DNA of 64,000 nucleotides from W0P28-013 sp963659365 (GTDB taxonomy: Bacteria; Bacteroidota; Bacteroidia; Bacteroidales; Paludibacteraceae), in NCBI GenBank assembly GCA_963659365.1, contig CAVKTI010000001.1, positions 1 through 64,000 of the forward strand, in the 5' to 3' direction. A program made the position numbers and the translations under genes. Below are positions 33,374-42,637 of the stretch, piece after piece. The first letter of the stretch is position 1. The number at the start of each line of letters is the position of its first letter. The notes beneath the pieces are model-generated. The model made no database searches. It saw nothing but the letters and a program-made list of their open reading frames with translations, and was not told the origin of the DNA.

Positions 33374-34069
33374 TTACAAATTTTCTAATAGCCGCCGCAA
33401 CACTGTGAACGACCGTTCGGGGGCGACTTCCCAAAAGTCGAAATACTGTTTGTAGTGGTCGTTCACGCCGGGCGTATCGCTTACCACGCGCAAACTCAAA
33501 AACGGCACACCATACATGTGGCACACCTGTGCAATGGCACAACTCTCCATATCGACGGCCAACGCTTCGGGGAAATGATTTTTAATGGCGTGTAAATCAG
33601 TCGGTTGCGACACAAATTGGTCGCCGCTGCACACCAACCCGATGTGCGTTTTTGCCTCTAATTTCAGACGCCGAAACGCATCGAGCAGCCGTGCGTCGGC
33701 AGGGTAGTAGAGCGGAAATCCTTGCACGCAGCCGTAGGGGTTGTCGCAGCCGCAGTCCACATCGTGATACACGGTGCGGTCGGCAGCCACCACATCGGCC
33801 ACGCCCACCGAAGCGTCCAGTGCGCCCGCCACGCCCGAATTGATGATGCAGTCGGGGTTGAATGCGCGAATCAGTTCGGCAGCACCAACGGCCGCCGCCA
33901 CCTTGCCGATGCCGCTCTTGAGCAACACCACACGGTGCGCCCCCAGCCTGCCCTCGACAAACGACCAGCCGCTCACCGTCCGCTCCGAACGGCTTTCGAG
34001 CAACTGCGCCACAAGCGCATGCTCCTTGTCCATCGCCACGATAATTCCAACCGTCATGCCCGTACTCAT
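33374..34069 (-). CDS. mtnN: 5'-methylthioadenosine/S-adenosylhomocysteine nucleosidase
   Basis: A 231-residue enzyme that cleaves adenine from MTA and SAH in methionine salvage and the activated methyl cycle. Motifs: VGIIVAMDKEHALV at the start, GIGKVAAAVGAAELI, INSGVAGALD, VYHDVD, AVDMESCAIAQVC with the catalytic Glu, and SLRVVSDTPG with the catalytic Asp. Length is normal. Start 34069 (MSTGMTVG) is used; MTVG at 34057 is the alternative. A box resembling TAnnTTTG with one extra base (TATTTTTTG) is at 34078-34086 on the minus strand. Confidence 0.93.
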   Translation of the reverse strand: MSTGMTVGIIVAMDKEHALVAQLLESRSERTVSGWSFVEGRLGAHRVVLLKSGIGKVAAAVGAAELIRAFNPDCIINSGVAGALDASVGVADVVAADRTVYHDVDCGCDNPYGCVQGFPLYYPADARLLDAFRRLKLEAKTHIGLVCSGDQFVSQPTDLHAIKNHFPEALAVDMESCAIAQVCHMYGVPFLSLRVVSDTPGVNDHYKQYFDFWEVAPERSFTVLRRLLENL

Positions 34070-34228
34070 TTTGCCTGCAAAAATACAATTTTTTTTCAAA
34101 AAATTGATTTCAGAAATCAGAATTATTAGTCGCAAGACGAGATTTTAAGAACATAGAATATAGAGCATAGACCCTTTTAACTCCCAATTATTTAATTAGA
34201 GAGAAGAGGCATTGTTGTGCGCAAACTT

Positions 34229-34266
34229 GTCCCCTTTTCAAGGGGACGAGCGAAGCGGAGGGGTTA
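34229..34266 (-). repeat. half copy of the CCCCTT/AAGGGG multi-hairpin element
   Basis: GTCCCCTTTTCAAGGGGAC hairpin followed by GAGCGAAGCGGAGGGGTTAG, matching the left end of 51031-51142 in reverse. Confidence 0.65.
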
Positions 34267-34295
34267 GAAAACCAAATCTGCAAATCCGCAAAAAA

Positions 34296-34319
34296 GGATG
34301 TGGCATGCCGCGCCCCCAC
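34296..34319 (-). repeat. REP-like palindrome, copy 6 (GGCATGCC centre)
   Basis: GGATGTGGCATGCCGCGCCC then CCAC; same centre as the copy at 16309 but with decayed arms. Confidence 0.6.
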
Positions 34320-34358
34320 TTTTCACTTTCAACTTTATAGACTTTCAACTAAATTTCG

Positions 34359-34366
34359 TATCTTTG
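34359..34366 (+). promoter_or_regulatory. -7 element of uvrA
   Basis: TATCTTTG, 20 bases before the uvrA ATG. No clear LexA-type operator was seen. Confidence 0.5.
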
Positions 34367-34386
34367 CGGTTCGCTTTTTTGATACG

Positions 34387-37215
34387 ATGGACGACATTCG
34401 CGAAGAGGGAAAAATAGAGGTTTTTGGGGCGCGGGTGCATAATTTGCGCAATATCGATGTAACTATTCCGCGCAACGCACTGACGGTGATTACGGGCTTG
34501 AGTGGCAGTGGCAAGTCGTCGCTGGCGTTCGACACGATTTATGCCGAAGGGCAACGCCGCTACATCGAGACTTTTTCGGCCTATGCACGGCATTTCATGG
34601 GCAATGTGGAGCGTCCCGATGTGGACGAAATCTCGGGGTTGAGTCCCGTTATCGCCATCGAGCAGAAGACAACGAGTAAAAACCCGCGTTCGACCGTGGG
34701 AACGACCACCGAAATTTACGACTTCCTGCGCCTACTCTATGCGCGCGCTGGCGAGGCCTACTCGTATGTTACGGGCGAAAAGATGGTGAAATACAGCGAC
34801 GACCAAATCGTTTCGCTCATTTTCGATGCCTACGAGGGCAAACCGTGCTACCTGCTTGCGCCTGTGGTGAAAGGGCGCAAAGGCCACTACAAGGAACTTT
34901 TCGAGACTATTCGCCGCAAAGGCTATCTGAATGTGCGCATCGATGGCGAACTGCGCCAGATAACATTCGGCATGAAACTCGACCGCTACAAAAACCACGA
35001 CATCGAGATTGTGATCGACAAGTTGGTGGTGGCGCGCAAAGACGAAAATCGCCTGAGAAAAAGTCTGCAAACGGCCATGCAGCAAGGCGATGGCGTGATT
35101 ATGTTGCTGGAAAAAGATGGCGCACCGCGCTACCTTTCGCGCCACCTGATGTGCCCCACATCGGGCATTTCGTACAGCGACCCTGCGCCGCACAACTTTT
35201 CGTTCAACACGCCCAAAGGCGCTTGCCCGTGCTGCAAAGGGCTTGGCGTGGTCAATCAAATCGATATGGCGAAAATCATTCCCGACCGACGATTGAGCAT
35301 TGCGCAAGGCGGCATCGTTCCGCTCGGAAAGGAATCTAACTCGCTCATTTTCTGGCAATTAAAGTCTATTGCCGAAAGATATGGCTTCACGCTGAAAACG
35401 CCCATTGCCGACATTCCCGACGAGGCGTTGGACGAGATTTTGAACGGCAGCGAAGAGCGTGTGCAGGTGAAAAATGCGTCGCTCGGCAACGACACCAACT
35501 ACTTCACCGCCTACGAAGGCATTGTGCATTACATCGAAATACAACAAGAAATGGCCGAAATATCGGCGGCGGAGCAGAAGTGGGCAAACCAATTTTTTGC
35601 GACGGTGCAATGTCCCGAATGCCACGGCGCACGCCTCAATTGCGAAGCCCTGAACTACCGCATAGCGGGCAAAAATATCGCCGAACTGTCGGCTATGGAA
35701 CTGGGCGACCTGCACGCTTGGCTGCGCGATGCGCCCAAAGCGATGTCGGAAAAACAGTTGGCCATCGCCACCGAAATTCTGAAAGAGATAAACACGCGCT
35801 TGCAATTTCTGTTCGATGTGGGGCTTGGATACCTATCGCTCGACCGTGCTTCGGCTACGCTGTCGGGCGGCGAAAGTCAGCGCATTCGCTTGGCTACGCA
35901 AATCGGGTCGCAACTGGTGAATGTGCTTTATATTCTCGACGAACCGAGCATCGGGCTGCATCAGCGCGACAACCAAAAACTGATTGCTTCGCTCAAAAAT
36001 CTGCGCGACATGGGCAATTCGGTCATTGTGGTGGAACACGACGAGGAGATGATGCGCGCCGCCGACTACATTGTCGATCTTGGGCCGCGCGCTGGCCGAT
36101 TGGGCGGCAATGTGGTGTTCGAAGGCACGCCCGCCGAAATGCTGATGCGCGACACACTCACATCGAGTTACCTGAACGGCACGCGCAAAATCGAGATTCC
36201 TGCCACACGGCGCACTGGCAACGGTCTTTGGCTCACACTGCGCGGTGCCAGCGGCAACAATCTGAAAAATGTCGATCTCGGCATTCCACTCGGCACGCTG
36301 GTGTGCATTACTGGCGTGTCGGGGTCGGGCAAATCGACACTGATAAACCGTACATTGCAGCCGATATTGAGCCAAAAACTCTACCGCTCGAACGAAAAAC
36401 CGCTGCCCTACATCAGCATCGAAGGCATCGAAAATATCGACAAGGTGGTGAAGGTCGATCAAGCACCCATCGGACGCACACCGCGCTCAAATCCAGCCAC
36501 TTACACCAATATTTTCACCGATATACGCAATCTTTTTGCCAATCTCACCGAATCGAAAATGCGTGGCTACAAACCCGGACGATTCTCGTTCAATACCGCT
36601 GGCGGTCGCTGCGAAACCTGCCGCGGCAATGGCTATAAAACGCTGGAAATGAACTTTTTGCCCGATGTGTTGGTGTCGTGCGAAGCGTGCCACGGCAAAC
36701 GCTACAACCGCGAAACGCTCGAAGTGCGCTTCAAGGGAAAATCCATTGCCGATGTGCTGGATATGACGATAAACCAAGCGGTGGAATTTTTCGAAAATAT
36801 GCCGTCGTTTGTCTATAAACTGAAAGTGCTGCAAGATGTCGGGTTGGGCTACATCAAACTGGGGCAGTCGAGCACCACGCTGTCGGGCGGCGAAAGTCAG
36901 CGCATAAAACTGGCCGCCGAACTGTCGAAACGCGACACAGGGCGCACACTCTACCTGCTCGACGAACCGACTACTGGCCTGCATTTCGAGGATATTCGTG
37001 TGCTGCTCGGCGTGCTGAATCGCCTTGTGAACCGCGGCAACACGGTGGTCGTCATCGAGCACAACCTTGATGTGGTAAAATGCGCCGACTACATCATCGA
37101 CATGGGTCCCGAAGCTGGCAAACAAGGCGGCGAAATAGTCGCCGTTGGCACGCCCGAACAAGTCGCCCAAAGCCCCCAAAGCATCACTGCGCCGTACTTG
37201 AAACGGATGCTGTAA
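34387..37215 (+). CDS. uvrA: excinuclease ABC subunit A
   Basis: DNA-damage recognition ATPase of nucleotide excision repair, 942 residues. First ATPase half: Walker A GLSGSGKSSLAFDT, Gln-loop insert, zinc motif CPCCKG...CPECHG region, and signature LSGGESQRIRLATQIG with LDEPSIGLHQRD. Second half: Walker A GVSGSGKSTLINRT, zinc finger CETCRGNGYK...CEACHGKRY, signature LSGGESQRIKLAAELS and LDEPTTGLHFED. Length is typical. Start 34387 (MDDIREEGKIEVFGARVHNL) follows a -7 box by 20 bases; the upstream frame is repeat DNA. Confidence 0.98.
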   Translation: MDDIREEGKIEVFGARVHNLRNIDVTIPRNALTVITGLSGSGKSSLAFDTIYAEGQRRYIETFSAYARHFMGNVERPDVDEISGLSPVIAIEQKTTSKNPRSTVGTTTEIYDFLRLLYARAGEAYSYVTGEKMVKYSDDQIVSLIFDAYEGKPCYLLAPVVKGRKGHYKELFETIRRKGYLNVRIDGELRQITFGMKLDRYKNHDIEIVIDKLVVARKDENRLRKSLQTAMQQGDGVIMLLEKDGAPRYLSRHLMCPTSGISYSDPAPHNFSFNTPKGACPCCKGLGVVNQIDMAKIIPDRRLSIAQGGIVPLGKESNSLIFWQLKSIAERYGFTLKTPIADIPDEALDEILNGSEERVQVKNASLGNDTNYFTAYEGIVHYIEIQQEMAEISAAEQKWANQFFATVQCPECHGARLNCEALNYRIAGKNIAELSAMELGDLHAWLRDAPKAMSEKQLAIATEILKEINTRLQFLFDVGLGYLSLDRASATLSGGESQRIRLATQIGSQLVNVLYILDEPSIGLHQRDNQKLIASLKNLRDMGNSVIVVEHDEEMMRAADYIVDLGPRAGRLGGNVVFEGTPAEMLMRDTLTSSYLNGTRKIEIPATRRTGNGLWLTLRGASGNNLKNVDLGIPLGTLVCITGVSGSGKSTLINRTLQPILSQKLYRSNEKPLPYISIEGIENIDKVVKVDQAPIGRTPRSNPATYTNIFTDIRNLFANLTESKMRGYKPGRFSFNTAGGRCETCRGNGYKTLEMNFLPDVLVSCEACHGKRYNRETLEVRFKGKSIADVLDMTINQAVEFFENMPSFVYKLKVLQDVGLGYIKLGQSSTTLSGGESQRIKLAAELSKRDTGRTLYLLDEPTTGLHFEDIRVLLGVLNRLVNRGNTVVVIEHNLDVVKCADYIIDMGPEAGKQGGEIVAVGTPEQVAQSPQSITAPYLKRML

Positions 37216-37253
37216 GCGTTGAATTATTGACCCATCGAATGTTCATTTTCGTG

Positions 37254-37277
37254 CGGACGCACTTGGTGCGCCCCTAC
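37254..37277 (-). repeat. REP-like palindrome, copy 7
   Basis: CGGACGCACTTGGTGCGCCC then CTAC, with two changes from the consensus. Confidence 0.7.
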
Positions 37278-37360
37278 TTTATAACTTTCCTGCTCAAAAA
37301 AAAACGCCTCTCTATCTCGCTGAAAATCAGCAAAATGTGAAATAATTTTGAAAAATCGGT

Positions 37361-37378
37361 ACTTTGTTTGCGCAAAGT
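37361..37378. promoter_or_regulatory. possible operator (inverted repeat)
   Basis: ACTTTG-TTTGCG-CAAAGT is a 6-6-6 inverted repeat located 15 bases before the first of two promoters of the exporter locus. A regulator-binding role is inferred only from position and symmetry. Confidence 0.35.
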
Positions 37379-37392
37379 AGTATAAAATGTTG

Positions 37393-37454
37393 TACTTTTG
37401 TGGCGGCATTCGATCCAAAGGGGTTGGCTGCGTAGCGTTTTATTTGTACTTTTG
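37393..37454 (+). promoter_or_regulatory. two tandem -7 elements of the exporter operon
   Basis: TACTTTTG occurs at 37393-37400 and again at 37447-37454, both preceded by TTG-like trimers and both upstream of the ATPase start at 37479. Confidence 0.5.
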
Positions 37455-37478
37455 CCTGTTCGATAGACAGATACGGCG

Positions 37479-38153
37479 ATGATACAACTCGAGAACATTC
37501 ACAAAACCTACAACCGCGGCACGGCAAATGCGCTGCATGTGCTGAAAGGCATCACGCTCGATGTGGCCGACGGCGAATTTGTCTCCATCATGGGTGCGTC
37601 GGGTTCGGGCAAATCGACACTGCTCAACATCGTCGGCATTCTCGACAACTACGACGAAGGTGCCTATCGCCTCGATGGACAACTCATCAAAAATCTGAGC
37701 GAAACAGAAGCCGCACGCGTGCGCAACGAGAAGATTGGCTTTGTCTTTCAGTCGTTCAATCTGATTGGCTACAAAACGGCGTTGGAAAATGTGGCGTTGC
37801 CGCTCTACTACCGTGGCATCGGGCGCAAACGCCGTAACGCACTGGCTATGGAGTATCTCGACAAGATGGGGCTGAAAGAGTGGGCCAACCACCTGCCCAA
37901 CGAACTGTCGGGCGGTCAGAAACAGCGTGTGGCCATAGCGCGCGCCATCATCGCCAAACCGCGGCTGGTGCTGGCCGACGAACCGACGGGCGCACTCGAC
38001 AGCGCCACATCGCAAGAGGTGATGAACCTGCTGCGCCAAGTGAACGCCGACGAGCATGTAACGATGGTGGTGGTAACGCACGCCCTCGAAGTGGCAGAGC
38101 AGACACAGCGCATCATTCGTTTCAAAGATGGCGTGATAGAGAGCGACCGATGA
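37479..38153 (+). CDS. ABC transporter ATP-binding protein (LolD/MacB-type)
   Basis: A 224-residue nucleotide-binding subunit energising the permeases that follow. Walker A GASGSGKSTLLN, Q-loop VFQSFNLIGYKTALEN, signature LSGGQKQRVAIARAI, Walker B LVLADEPTGALD and H-loop VVTHALEVA are all intact. The sequence is of the MacB/LolD/DevA group. Its TGA overlaps the ATG of the first permease (ATGA). Two tandem promoters lie upstream, so it begins the operon. Confidence 0.95.
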   Translation: MIQLENIHKTYNRGTANALHVLKGITLDVADGEFVSIMGASGSGKSTLLNIVGILDNYDEGAYRLDGQLIKNLSETEAARVRNEKIGFVFQSFNLIGYKTALENVALPLYYRGIGRKRRNALAMEYLDKMGLKEWANHLPNELSGGQKQRVAIARAIIAKPRLVLADEPTGALDSATSQEVMNLLRQVNADEHVTMVVVTHALEVAEQTQRIIRFKDGVIESDR

Positions 38154-39400
38154 AAGACCTTTTCGACGAAATATGGCTCACCATACGCGCCAACAAGTTG
38201 CGGACTTGCCTCACAGGCTTCTCCATTGCATGGGGCATATTCATGCTCATCATCTTGCTGGGCGCAGGCAACGGCTTGCAAAACGGCATGAAAAAAGGGT
38301 TTCGCTACATGGCGCAAAATGTGATTTCGCTCTACCCCGGCTACACCTCGAAAGCCTACGGCGGCATGCAAAAGGGGCGGCGCATCTATTTCACCCAAGC
38401 CGATGTCGATTTTCTGAAACGCAATGTGCCAAATTATACCGATTTTTCGGCCATTTACGACAAATGGAATTCGACTATAACCTACGGCAAAGAGGCTGTT
38501 TCGACCAATATGAGCGGCGTGGAGCCTGGTTTTGAAAAAATGCGTATGCTCGAGACCAAGAGCGGCCGCTTTTTGAACGCTGCCGACCAGCGCGAGCGGC
38601 GCAAAGCGGTGGTGATACACACCCAAACTGCCCAAGCGCTGTTCCACGGCGGCGAGGCTGTGGGGAAATATGTGCAGATCGACAATGTGCCGTTTTGTGT
38701 GGTGGGCGTTTACGAAAACGAGGGTGGCGGCGGCAATCGCCAGCCCGAATTTTACATTCCCTACGCCACGGCACAGGCCATTTTCAACGCTTCGGGGCGC
38801 ATCTACGATGTGTCGTTCACGGTCGAAGGCATCGAGACCAAAGCCGCCAGCGAGCAGTATACCCAAAACCTGCGGCAACTGCTGGCGCAGCGTTTGCAGT
38901 TCGACCCCACCGACCAAAACGCCATCTGGATAGCCGACCGCATACAGAGTTACATGCAGGCACAAACCATTTTCGGCGCGATTGCGCTTTTTGTCTGGAT
39001 TATCGGCATTGGCACGCTGGTGGCGGGCATTGTGGGCGTGAGCAACATTATGCTGATAACTGTGAAAGAGCGCACCCACGAGTTTGGCATTCGTAAAGCG
39101 TTGGGCGCATCGCCCGCCTCGATTTTGCGGCAAGTGGTGGTGGAATCGCTCACGATAACGGCCATTTTTGGCTTTCTCGGCATGATGTTGGGCATTTTCA
39201 CCACCGAAGGCGTGGCTAAATTGCTCGAAATGGCGCAGCAAGGTTCCGACGACATCACCATTTTTGCCAACCCAACGGTCGATTTGAGCATTGTGCTGGC
39301 GGCAACGGCCATTCTGGTGGTGGCTGGCGTATTGGCAGGATATGTGCCTGCACGGCGCGCCGTCGGCATAAAACCGATAGAGGCATTGCAGTACAAATGA
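38150..39400 (+). CDS. MacB-like ABC permease 1
   Basis: A 416-residue MacB-type permease: one N-terminal helix (SIAWGIFMLIILLGAGNGL), a periplasmic MacB_PCD domain, and three C-terminal helices (AIALFVWIIGIGTLVAGIVG; TITAIFGFLGMMLGIF; VLAATAILVVAGVLAGYVPA). The coupling segment VKERTHEFGIRKALGASP is diagnostic. MacB proteins use periplasmic mechanotransmission to push substrates into a TolC-type channel. The start at 38150 overlaps the ATPase stop; the in-frame sequence before it belongs to the ATPase gene. Confidence 0.93.
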   Translation: MKDLFDEIWLTIRANKLRTCLTGFSIAWGIFMLIILLGAGNGLQNGMKKGFRYMAQNVISLYPGYTSKAYGGMQKGRRIYFTQADVDFLKRNVPNYTDFSAIYDKWNSTITYGKEAVSTNMSGVEPGFEKMRMLETKSGRFLNAADQRERRKAVVIHTQTAQALFHGGEAVGKYVQIDNVPFCVVGVYENEGGGGNRQPEFYIPYATAQAIFNASGRIYDVSFTVEGIETKAASEQYTQNLRQLLAQRLQFDPTDQNAIWIADRIQSYMQAQTIFGAIALFVWIIGIGTLVAGIVGVSNIMLITVKERTHEFGIRKALGASPASILRQVVVESLTITAIFGFLGMMLGIFTTEGVAKLLEMAQQGSDDITIFANPTVDLSIVLAATAILVVAGVLAGYVPARRAVGIKPIEALQYK

Positions 39401-39413
39401 AACGCTTGGAGCG

Positions 39414-40679
39414 ATGTTCGATTTAGACTTTTGGCACGAGATTCAACAGGCGGTTATGCGCAACAAGTCGCGCAGTCTGCTCACGGCGTTTGGCGTCTTT
39501 TGGGGCATGTTTATGCTCACTGTGATGGCTGGCATGGGCATCGGCGTACGCAACGGTATAAACAGTGGTGTCGATCAGATAGAATCGAACTCGGTATTTA
39601 TGTGGTCGGACAAGACCTCGGAGGCCTACAAAGGCTTTCAGCGCGGCCGCTACTGGACTATAAGCACCAGCGACTACGAGGCGGTGAAGCAGCAGTTTGC
39701 GCCACGCATAAAATACAGCAGCGGCATTGTGTGGGGCGACAGTCGCGGCGACAAAAATGTGGTGCGCGGCGAACGGTCGGGCTCATTTTCGGTGATGGGA
39801 TTCGCTGCCGAATACGACAAAATTGAGCCTGTGCGCATACTGCAAGGCCGCTTTATCAACGACATGGATGTGCGCGACCACCGCAAAGTGTGCGTGGTGG
39901 GCAAACGCGTGGTGAACGACCTTTTTGCGCCGGGCGAACAGCCCATCGGCGAACTTGTTCGGGTGAATGGTGTGTACTACACCATCGTTGGCGTGGTGGA
40001 ACCGCTGTCGGACAGAATACAACTCTTCGGCAACTGGGACGAACTGGTGAGTCTGCCGATAACCACGCTGCAACTGGCGCAAAATCAGGTGAACACGATT
40101 CACTGCCTTGCCATTGCGGCGCACGCTTCGGAAAATATCGAAACGCTCGAAACCGATGTGAAACAGTTTTTGAAACAGCGCAACAATATCTCGCCTACCG
40201 ACGAGCAGGCCATCAGTTCGTTCAACTTGAGCAAAATGTTCCAACTGTTCGCCGGGCTAACCATCGGCATCAATGTGCTGATTTGGATTGTGGGACTTGG
40301 CACACTTCTTGCAGGAGTTATTGGTGTAAGCAACATCATGCTGGTAACGGTGCGAGAGCGCACACAAGAGATTGGCGTACGGCGGGCGTTGGGTGCGTCG
40401 CCACTGAACATCATCAAGCAGATAATGTGCGAAAGTCTCGTACTCACCGTTGTGGCGGGGCTGCTTGGGTTGGTCGGCGGCGTGGGCGTGTTGGTGGCGG
40501 TGTCGTCGCTGCTGACCAATGCGGGCGATGCCAGCCAATTTCTGCTCAATCCGCAAATTTCGTTCAATATAGCGATGGCGGCACTGGCTATCATCGTTGT
40601 GGCGGGGCTGTTTGCGGGCTGGCTGCCGTCGAAACGCGCGCTGCAAATAAAAGCCATCGACGCACTGCGTGACGAATAG
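39414..40679 (+). CDS. MacB-like ABC permease 2
   Basis: A 421-residue paralogue of the preceding gene: N-terminal FDLDFWHEIQQAVMRNKSRS, helix GVFWGMFMLTVMAGMGIGV, MacB_PCD domain, C-terminal helices and the coupling segment VRERTQEIGVRRALGASP. The two permeases probably form a heterodimer with two copies of the ATPase, as is usual for tandem permeases in Bacteroidota. It begins 13 bases after permease 1. The closing residues SKRALQIKAIDALRDE match the usual end. Confidence 0.93.
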   Translation: MFDLDFWHEIQQAVMRNKSRSLLTAFGVFWGMFMLTVMAGMGIGVRNGINSGVDQIESNSVFMWSDKTSEAYKGFQRGRYWTISTSDYEAVKQQFAPRIKYSSGIVWGDSRGDKNVVRGERSGSFSVMGFAAEYDKIEPVRILQGRFINDMDVRDHRKVCVVGKRVVNDLFAPGEQPIGELVRVNGVYYTIVGVVEPLSDRIQLFGNWDELVSLPITTLQLAQNQVNTIHCLAIAAHASENIETLETDVKQFLKQRNNISPTDEQAISSFNLSKMFQLFAGLTIGINVLIWIVGLGTLLAGVIGVSNIMLVTVRERTQEIGVRRALGASPLNIIKQIMCESLVLTVVAGLLGLVGGVGVLVAVSSLLTNAGDASQFLLNPQISFNIAMAALAIIVVAGLFAGWLPSKRALQIKAIDALRDE

Positions 40680-40713
40680 CGCAAAAAATGGACATTCCCT
40701 TTTTCAGAAAAAG

Positions 40714-41319
40714 ATGAATAACGCAAAACGACGAACAAACCGACTGCTTTTGGTGGCTCTCTGCTGGGCGACGCTGCCTGCTTACGCGCTCACCAAGCAC
40801 GAAACCGACTCGCTGCGCCACGAGGTGCGCCTCGGTTGGGGCGATATGCTGTTCGAAACCGCCGTATGGCACAGCACGCGCCACACCGACGACTATCGCT
40901 ACACTGGACATCTGTTTGCCGAGTACCAATATCACCCAAAATCGTGGCTTTCGGTGGGCATGATAGCCGACTACGAGCAGGTGCTGTGGCGGCAACTGGA
41001 CGACAATTCGCAGCACACATTCTACAACATCGGGCTGCTGCCGACGGTGCGGTTTACCTACTATTTTCACGAATATGTCAATCTCTATTCGGCACTGTTT
41101 GTGGGCTTGAATGTGAACGGCGGCAGCGACCGCGACTTCCGCAATCGGCTTGTGGCGTGCGCGCCAGCGTTTGGCATCACTGCCTTGGGTGTGAGTGTGG
41201 GCAAAGCGCACTGGTTTGGTGCGGTGGAGATTGGCGGTCTGAACGCCCTCGTGAGCAAAGACGAAATCTATATGGTGGGGTCGCGGCTCTTTACAGCGTC
41301 GGTGGGCTATCGTTTTTGA
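40714..41319 (+). CDS. predicted outer-membrane beta-barrel protein
   Basis: A 201-residue protein with an N-terminal signal (RRTNRLLLVALCWATLPAYA) and alternating hydrophobic strands (EVRLGWGDMLFETAVW, YTGHLFAEYQYHPKSWLSVG, TFYNIGLLPTVRFTYYF, YVNLYSALFVGLNV) ending in FTASVGYRF. The terminal Phe/aromatic and strand pattern are typical of small outer-membrane barrels. The start at 40714 is chosen for the signal peptide; a GTG at 40669 would overlap the permease. It is transcribed with the permeases (34-base gap), but its role in export is unknown. Confidence 0.75.
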   Translation: MNNAKRRTNRLLLVALCWATLPAYALTKHETDSLRHEVRLGWGDMLFETAVWHSTRHTDDYRYTGHLFAEYQYHPKSWLSVGMIADYEQVLWRQLDDNSQHTFYNIGLLPTVRFTYYFHEYVNLYSALFVGLNVNGGSDRDFRNRLVACAPAFGITALGVSVGKAHWFGAVEIGGLNALVSKDEIYMVGSRLFTASVGYRF

Positions 41320-41347
41320 ACAATTTTTAGAGCAAAAAATCGGGAAA

Positions 41348-42637
41348 ATGGAGAAAATCACTGCAAATATAGCGTTGTTGGCACTGTTGTTGGTCGCCAT
41401 GGGCTGCAAACACGACACGCCCGAATATATCGATTTCAGCAGTTACCAAAATCTGGGGCGCACCTTTGTGCCGATGAGCGAAACCACCAGCGACATCATG
41501 GACGAAGCCCCGTGGGACAACATCGAGGAGCAGGTCGAGTTCGACGAGAATGGCGACATTGTTGCACCACAGCACGCTCCCGCCACGCGCGCCACATCGA
41601 TAACACAAACCGACCTTTTTCGCGAACTGATATCGGCGTTCAATGCGCGCAAAGTGCATCAGGTGGCGGGCGTTTACGAAAGCACCGACCTGCACGGCAA
41701 TCCGATTCGTGTGTCGGGCAAATTTTTCTACCCCAAAAACGAGCCGATGAAAAACCTGATTGTGGTGTCGCACTACACCATCGGGGCGAACCGCGAAGCA
41801 CCGTCGGAAACATTCAGTTTTGAGGGCATGTTTGCCGCTTTGGGCTACGGCGTAATTATGGCCGACTACATCGGGTTTGGCGTTACTGCCGACAGCATTC
41901 ACCCCTATTTGCAGGCCGAAACCACGGCGCGCAATGTGATTGATATGGCGTTGGCGGTGCGGCCGTTTATTGCTGCACGCGGTTTGAAAGTGGAGTCGGA
42001 CGAAATCATCTTGCTCGGCTATTCGCAGGGCGGCGCAACCACGCTACATGTGCAGCGGCTGCTCGAAACGCTGCCCGAATACAAGGGACTTTTCAAAATC
42101 AAGAAAAACTACGCTGGCGCAGGGCCTTACGACATAGCGCGCACCTACGACTACTGCGTGAAACAGGACAAAACAGGCATTCCGTGCGCCATTCCGATGA
42201 TTATTCAGGGCATGAGCGCGGGCATGGACAAGCCGCTCGACATGGAGTTTTTCTTCAAAGACCCGCTGCTGTCGAACTACGACGAGTGGCTCAATTCGAA
42301 GCGATATACCGTGAATCAGATGTCGACACTCATCGGTGTGAACCGTTTGAGCAAAATTCTGACCGAAAACGGCATCGACCGCACCAAAAACGAGACGGCG
42401 CGTTTCTATCGCGAATTGATTCAAAACAGCATTCCGCGCACCTATTTTCCTCAAGCGCCGCTCTATATGTTCCACTCGGAGGACGACCAGACCGTGCCGT
42501 TTGTCAATTCGCAGGTGATGCAGCGGCAGTTCCGCGAAAAATCGCCGCAAGTGGAGTACGATTTTGGGCATTACGGCAACCACATGAAAGGAGCCATCAA
42601 ATTTCTACAAAAAGTTGGTAAGGAGTTGAAAAAATGA
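41348..42637 (+). CDS. alpha/beta-hydrolase (lipase-like) lipoprotein
   Basis: A 429-residue lipoprotein, lipobox VAMGC (Cys20). The hydrolase domain (~105-425) has the nucleophile elbow LLGYSQGGATTL (Ser), a likely acid Asp in MFHSEDDQTVPF and a His near HYGNHMKG. The motif arrangement fits bacterial secretory lipases/esterases of the LIP/prolyl-oligopeptidase-like fold. An acidic stretch (EAPWDNIEEQVEFDENGD) follows the lipobox. Substrate unknown: lipid, ester or peptide. It overlaps the next lipoprotein gene by 4 bases. Its position inside an efflux operon is unusual. Confidence 0.8.
   Translation: MEKITANIALLALLLVAMGCKHDTPEYIDFSSYQNLGRTFVPMSETTSDIMDEAPWDNIEEQVEFDENGDIVAPQHAPATRATSITQTDLFRELISAFNARKVHQVAGVYESTDLHGNPIRVSGKFFYPKNEPMKNLIVVSHYTIGANREAPSETFSFEGMFAALGYGVIMADYIGFGVTADSIHPYLQAETTARNVIDMALAVRPFIAARGLKVESDEIILLGYSQGGATTLHVQRLLETLPEYKGLFKIKKNYAGAGPYDIARTYDYCVKQDKTGIPCAIPMIIQGMSAGMDKPLDMEFFFKDPLLSNYDEWLNSKRYTVNQMSTLIGVNRLSKILTENGIDRTKNETARFYRELIQNSIPRTYFPQAPLYMFHSEDDQTVPFVNSQVMQRQFREKSPQVEYDFGHYGNHMKGAIKFLQKVGKELKK

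Larger units (their letters stand above)
34070..34386. repeat. repeat spacer between mtnN and uvrA
   Basis: No gene seen. AGTCGCAAGACGAG and AGAACATAGAATATAGAGC (34126-34166), a half copy of the CCCCTT multi-hairpin element (34229-34266), the GGCATGCC palindrome (34296-34319), CTTTCAA units and the uvrA -7 box. Confidence 0.65.
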
